From Lobulomyces angularis (taxonomy: Eukaryota > Chytridiomycota > Chytridiomycetes > Lobulomycetales > Lobulomycetaceae): DNA of 10,679 nt. Of the stretch, positions 8,425 to 10,679 are shown piece by piece. The DNA lies in contig JADHYX010000374.1 in assembly GCA_027604685.1 (NCBI GenBank), forward strand, positions 2,599 to 13,277, written 5' to 3'. Position numbers and translations under genes: made by a program. The notes under the pieces were generated by a model. The model saw nothing but the letters and a program-made list of their open reading frames with translations. It was not told the DNA's origin and searched no databases. Each line of letters starts with the position of its first letter. Position 1 is the first letter of the stretch.

Positions 8425-9054
8425 AAAAAAATTAAAAAAATATTAATTTTCAATAAATATTTATTTCTAATTTATGGTTTACTTACTACATTAATTTTAC
8501 ATTCTTACAAAATAAAAAAATAAAAAAATATAATATTTGGTTTCCATAAAAAATGTATTCATTGATATTGAAGTATTTTAATTAATACTCATTTTTCCAA
8601 GTTGGGAGTAAGAACTAGTATCAGCGAGTGCTTATTGAAAATTAATGAATTGAAAAAATTAGATATGCTGAATAAAATTATTATACATTATAAGTTAATT
8701 ATGATTTACCATTGATCACTATTGATACACTGTTGATGTTATTGAAGTGTAAAATTTTGCAATTTTTAATAACTACTTCAATTAACTAACTGCTTTTACT
8801 TCTTACACTTCATTTATCTTTACAGTTTTCAAGTTATTTAATCACAAATGAACTCTTTTATTAATTTTTCAAACATTTTTTATTAATCCTATTTTCATCC
8901 TAATAATTTGAACAAAAAAAAAAAAAAAATTTTTATCGCGTTTTTGTTAAAGTTTAAAACTTAAAAATAATACAATTTAAATTTCCAATTTACATATTGA
9001 TCTGCATAATCAATAACATAACATTAAAAAAAATAAAAAGAAATAAAAAAAAAA
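8425..9054. other. AT-rich intergenic region
   Basis: This spacer lies between two tandem + strand genes. It begins with the probable poly(A) signal of the upstream gene and must contain the promoter of the stomatin gene. The middle (about 8600-8830) is a little less AT-rich. At 8601-8715 the + frame is open for about 38 codons without an ATG, ending at TGA, which is near what chance allows. Nothing else recognisable is present. A poly-A run at 8914-8929 and A-rich sequence directly before the ATG at 9055 are typical of the 5' flanks here. Confidence 0.5.
8452..8457 (+). terminator. Possible polyadenylation signal AATAAA
   Basis: A canonical AATAAA hexamer lies 28 bases after the TGA of the hevein-domain gene, in a plausible position for 3' end formation. 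In DNA this AT-rich the hexamer is also common by chance, so only its placement supports the call. Confidence 0.35.
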
Positions 9055-10335
9055 ATGCAACCCACTCTTCCTCAACCAACAAATACCATTGGCCCATTTC
9101 CATGCACAAATCTCATCAATGCTTCTCCGCAAGCTATTACGTAGCGATCACTTAACATATATTTTGATTTCTCATTATTTTGTGCATTTTTTTTTTTTTT
9201 TTTTTAATAGACCCATGAGCACCCAAAGATTGTTTTTTCATGAAATACCTGTCGCTAAATCTGAAGATTACCTTTATGAAGGATGCTTAACTTTTTGGGG
9301 AAAGTTTTTTGGTAACGCATTTAAGAAGTAGATAATATCTTAGTTTTTTATTTAAAAGGTATGATTGGTGCAACTCCGTGCGGGTGGTGTTTTCCAAACC
9401 CATACAAAATTATCAATCAAGGAGAAGTTGGTCTTATAACCAAATTTGGTATCCACTTTTTTTTTTTTTTTTCTTTTTGTTTTTAAGAAAAAATTAAGTG
9501 ATATGAAATTAAAATCTTTAAAAATTGTAGGTAAATACTATAAATCTGTAGATCCAGGGTTGTATGAAATAAATATTTTCACTGAATTAGTTTTGAAAGT
9601 AAATATAAAACTTCAAGTGGATCAGATATATCAACAAACTATTACAACCAAGGATAACGTAAGTTGTCAAATAGATTCAGTGCTGTATTGGCATATTGTG
9701 GATCCCTTCACTGCCAGATTCTTGGTAGAAAATGTTCGTGTAGCTATGATAGAAAGAACTCAAACAACTCTTCGAACGATTTTTGGAACGAAAACCTTAC
9801 AAGAATGTATAGAACATAGAGAGTCAATTGCAGTTGAAATCAGCGAGTTAATTGATAAACCTGCAGCAGGTAACATTTAGTGCATATTATATATAGATCT
9901 GAGAGGTTTTTTTCAGGTTGGGGAGTAAAACTTGAGTCAATTTTAATAAAAGACTTGCAGTTTTCAAAAGATCTACAAGAAAATTTAAGTGCTGCAGCAA
10001 AGGCAAAAAGAATTGGTGAAAGTAAGGTAATTGCAGCGAAAGCAGAAGTTGAATCCGCAAAACTCATGCGAGAAGCAGCTGACATCTTAAACCATCCTGC
10101 GGCAATGCAGATTAGATACTTGGAAACTTTGACTGGAATGGCAAAGAGTAGTGATTCAAAGGTAAGAAGAATCTCCATTAAAAGATATAAATATTTTTCT
10201 TTTTTTTAACAAAAACTACAAAAAAAAATTGTAAAGGTGATTTTCATGCCTGCCAGCGAGAGTGAATTTCAAAAAAAAGCTAAAAACGATTTATCAGAAG
10301 TCGTTTCAAATCCATTTTTAAATGAAATAGTTTAA
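9055..10335 (+). CDS. Stomatin family protein (SPFH / band 7 domain)
   Basis: There are six exons: 9055-9140, 9211-9311, 9359-9448, 9531-9869, 9917-10161 and 10237-10335. All introns are GT-AG (47-82 nt) and all joins keep frame, giving 319 aa ending in TAA. Residues about 77-92 (PYKIINQGEVGLITKFG) open the SPFH domain, followed by YYKSVDPGLYEIN, TTKDNVSCQIDSVLYW, IERTQTTLRTIFG, GWGVKLESILIKDL and the Ala/Glu/Lys-rich helix SKVIAAKAEVESAKLMREAA (oligomerising coiled coil), then NHPAAMQIRYLETL. Stomatins are inner-leaflet membrane scaffolds that form oligomers and regulate channels and lipid domains. The N-terminus lacks the long hydrophobic hairpin of animal stomatin. It has an aromatic patch (LTFWGKFF) and Cys70/Cys73 in PCGWC, a layout I associate with fungal stomatins, where the Cys could be acylated. 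The first 60 residues are Pro/Thr-rich and poorly conserved. The start at 9055 is the only ATG that gives an in-frame first exon. Confidence 0.93.
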
Positions 10336-10679
10336 AAAATTTTTTTTTTCTTTTTGCAAATCAAACTGGTACTGAAATGTCAATTCAAGCAAAAAATTAA
10401 CCTGACAATTTCCAATAATAATAAGAATAAAAAAAACCTCTTTTTCAATAAATGATTAATATTAAAATAAAAAAATTGTCATACTAAGGAAATTTATTTT
10501 ATTTCGATAGTTTTAATAAAATTGAAACTCTTTAATTAGTCAAAACAACATCAATAAAAAATAATTATTATATAGATTTAAAGCAGTTTGCATTTCCAAT
10601 AACAAAAATTTTTTTTTTGTGTTTTATTATAATAAAAAGCTACATTTCTTGATTGTCCAAAATGGAATTCATTTTTCTA
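10336..10679. other. 3' flank of the stomatin gene, AT-rich
   Basis: The spacer after the stomatin stop runs to the window edge. It is mostly A/T, with a probable poly(A) signal at 10447-10452. No open frame of interest, repeat or RNA gene is visible on either strand. A neighbouring gene may begin past the edge. Confidence 0.6.
10447..10452 (+). terminator. Possible polyadenylation signal AATAAA
   Basis: An AATAAA hexamer lies 112 bases after the stomatin TAA. Its position fits a 3' UTR, but the base composition makes chance matches common. Confidence 0.3.

Noticed and set aside
8601..8715. A 38-codon + strand frame (LGVRTSISECLLKINELKK...) after an AAG acceptor-like site
   Set aside because: It has no ATG, no partner exon and a length near chance for this composition.
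9840..10178. A 112-codon - strand open frame
   Set aside because: It is the antisense shadow of stomatin exons 4 and 5, which have clear family motifs.
1..10679. CRISPR array, tRNA, rRNA, transposase or virus-like gene
   Set aside because: No regularly spaced repeat array, cloverleaf with CCA-type ends or recognisable mobile-element protein was found by eye on either strand.

Overview
The window reads as nuclear DNA of a very AT-rich eukaryote. Protein-coding genes are cut by many short introns (mostly 47-134 nt, GT...AG, often with long poly-T runs), and the spaces between genes are low-complexity A/T. All genes use the standard code, with TAA or TGA stops. The stomatin has the N-terminal Cys layout I associate with fungal stomatins, and another protein carries a hevein-type chitin-binding domain. 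An early-diverging fungus or a relative (chytrid, anaerobic gut fungus, Rozella-like) is my best guess. This is inference: no rRNA, tRNA or mitochondrial marker is present to confirm it.

Layout. Positions 1-183 are the 3' end of an unrecognised + strand gene. Positions 859-1431 (- strand) encode a small Cys-containing secreted protein in two exons, with an apparent one-base loss in a T run inside the signal peptide. A + strand candidate at 1745-2236 may encode a small secreted or membrane-anchored protein in three exons. The space between these two divergent genes holds a 37-bp tandem repeat. Positions 2384-5046 (- strand) encode a complete S9 (prolyl oligopeptidase family) serine peptidase in ten exons, 665 aa, with the full Ser-Asp-His triad. 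Positions 5047-6537 hold no confident gene but contain two coding-like islands that look like stray exons or decayed genes.

Positions 6538-8424 (+ strand) encode a 465-aa protein in eight exons. It has an N-terminal membrane anchor, a Rossmann-like glycosyltransferase-like body and an eight-cysteine hevein domain inserted in the middle. Positions 9055-10335 (+ strand) encode a 319-aa stomatin/SPFH membrane-scaffold protein in six exons. The rest is AT-rich spacer with probable polyadenylation signals.

The genes do not form an operon or an obvious pathway. Several products are predicted to enter the secretory route or associate with membranes, but each seems independently transcribed. Exon joins were worked out by hand. 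For the peptidase, the hevein protein and the stomatin, every join keeps frame and restores continuous sequence of protein-like or family-like character, so these models are firm. The models in 1-2240 and 5379-6080 are much weaker.
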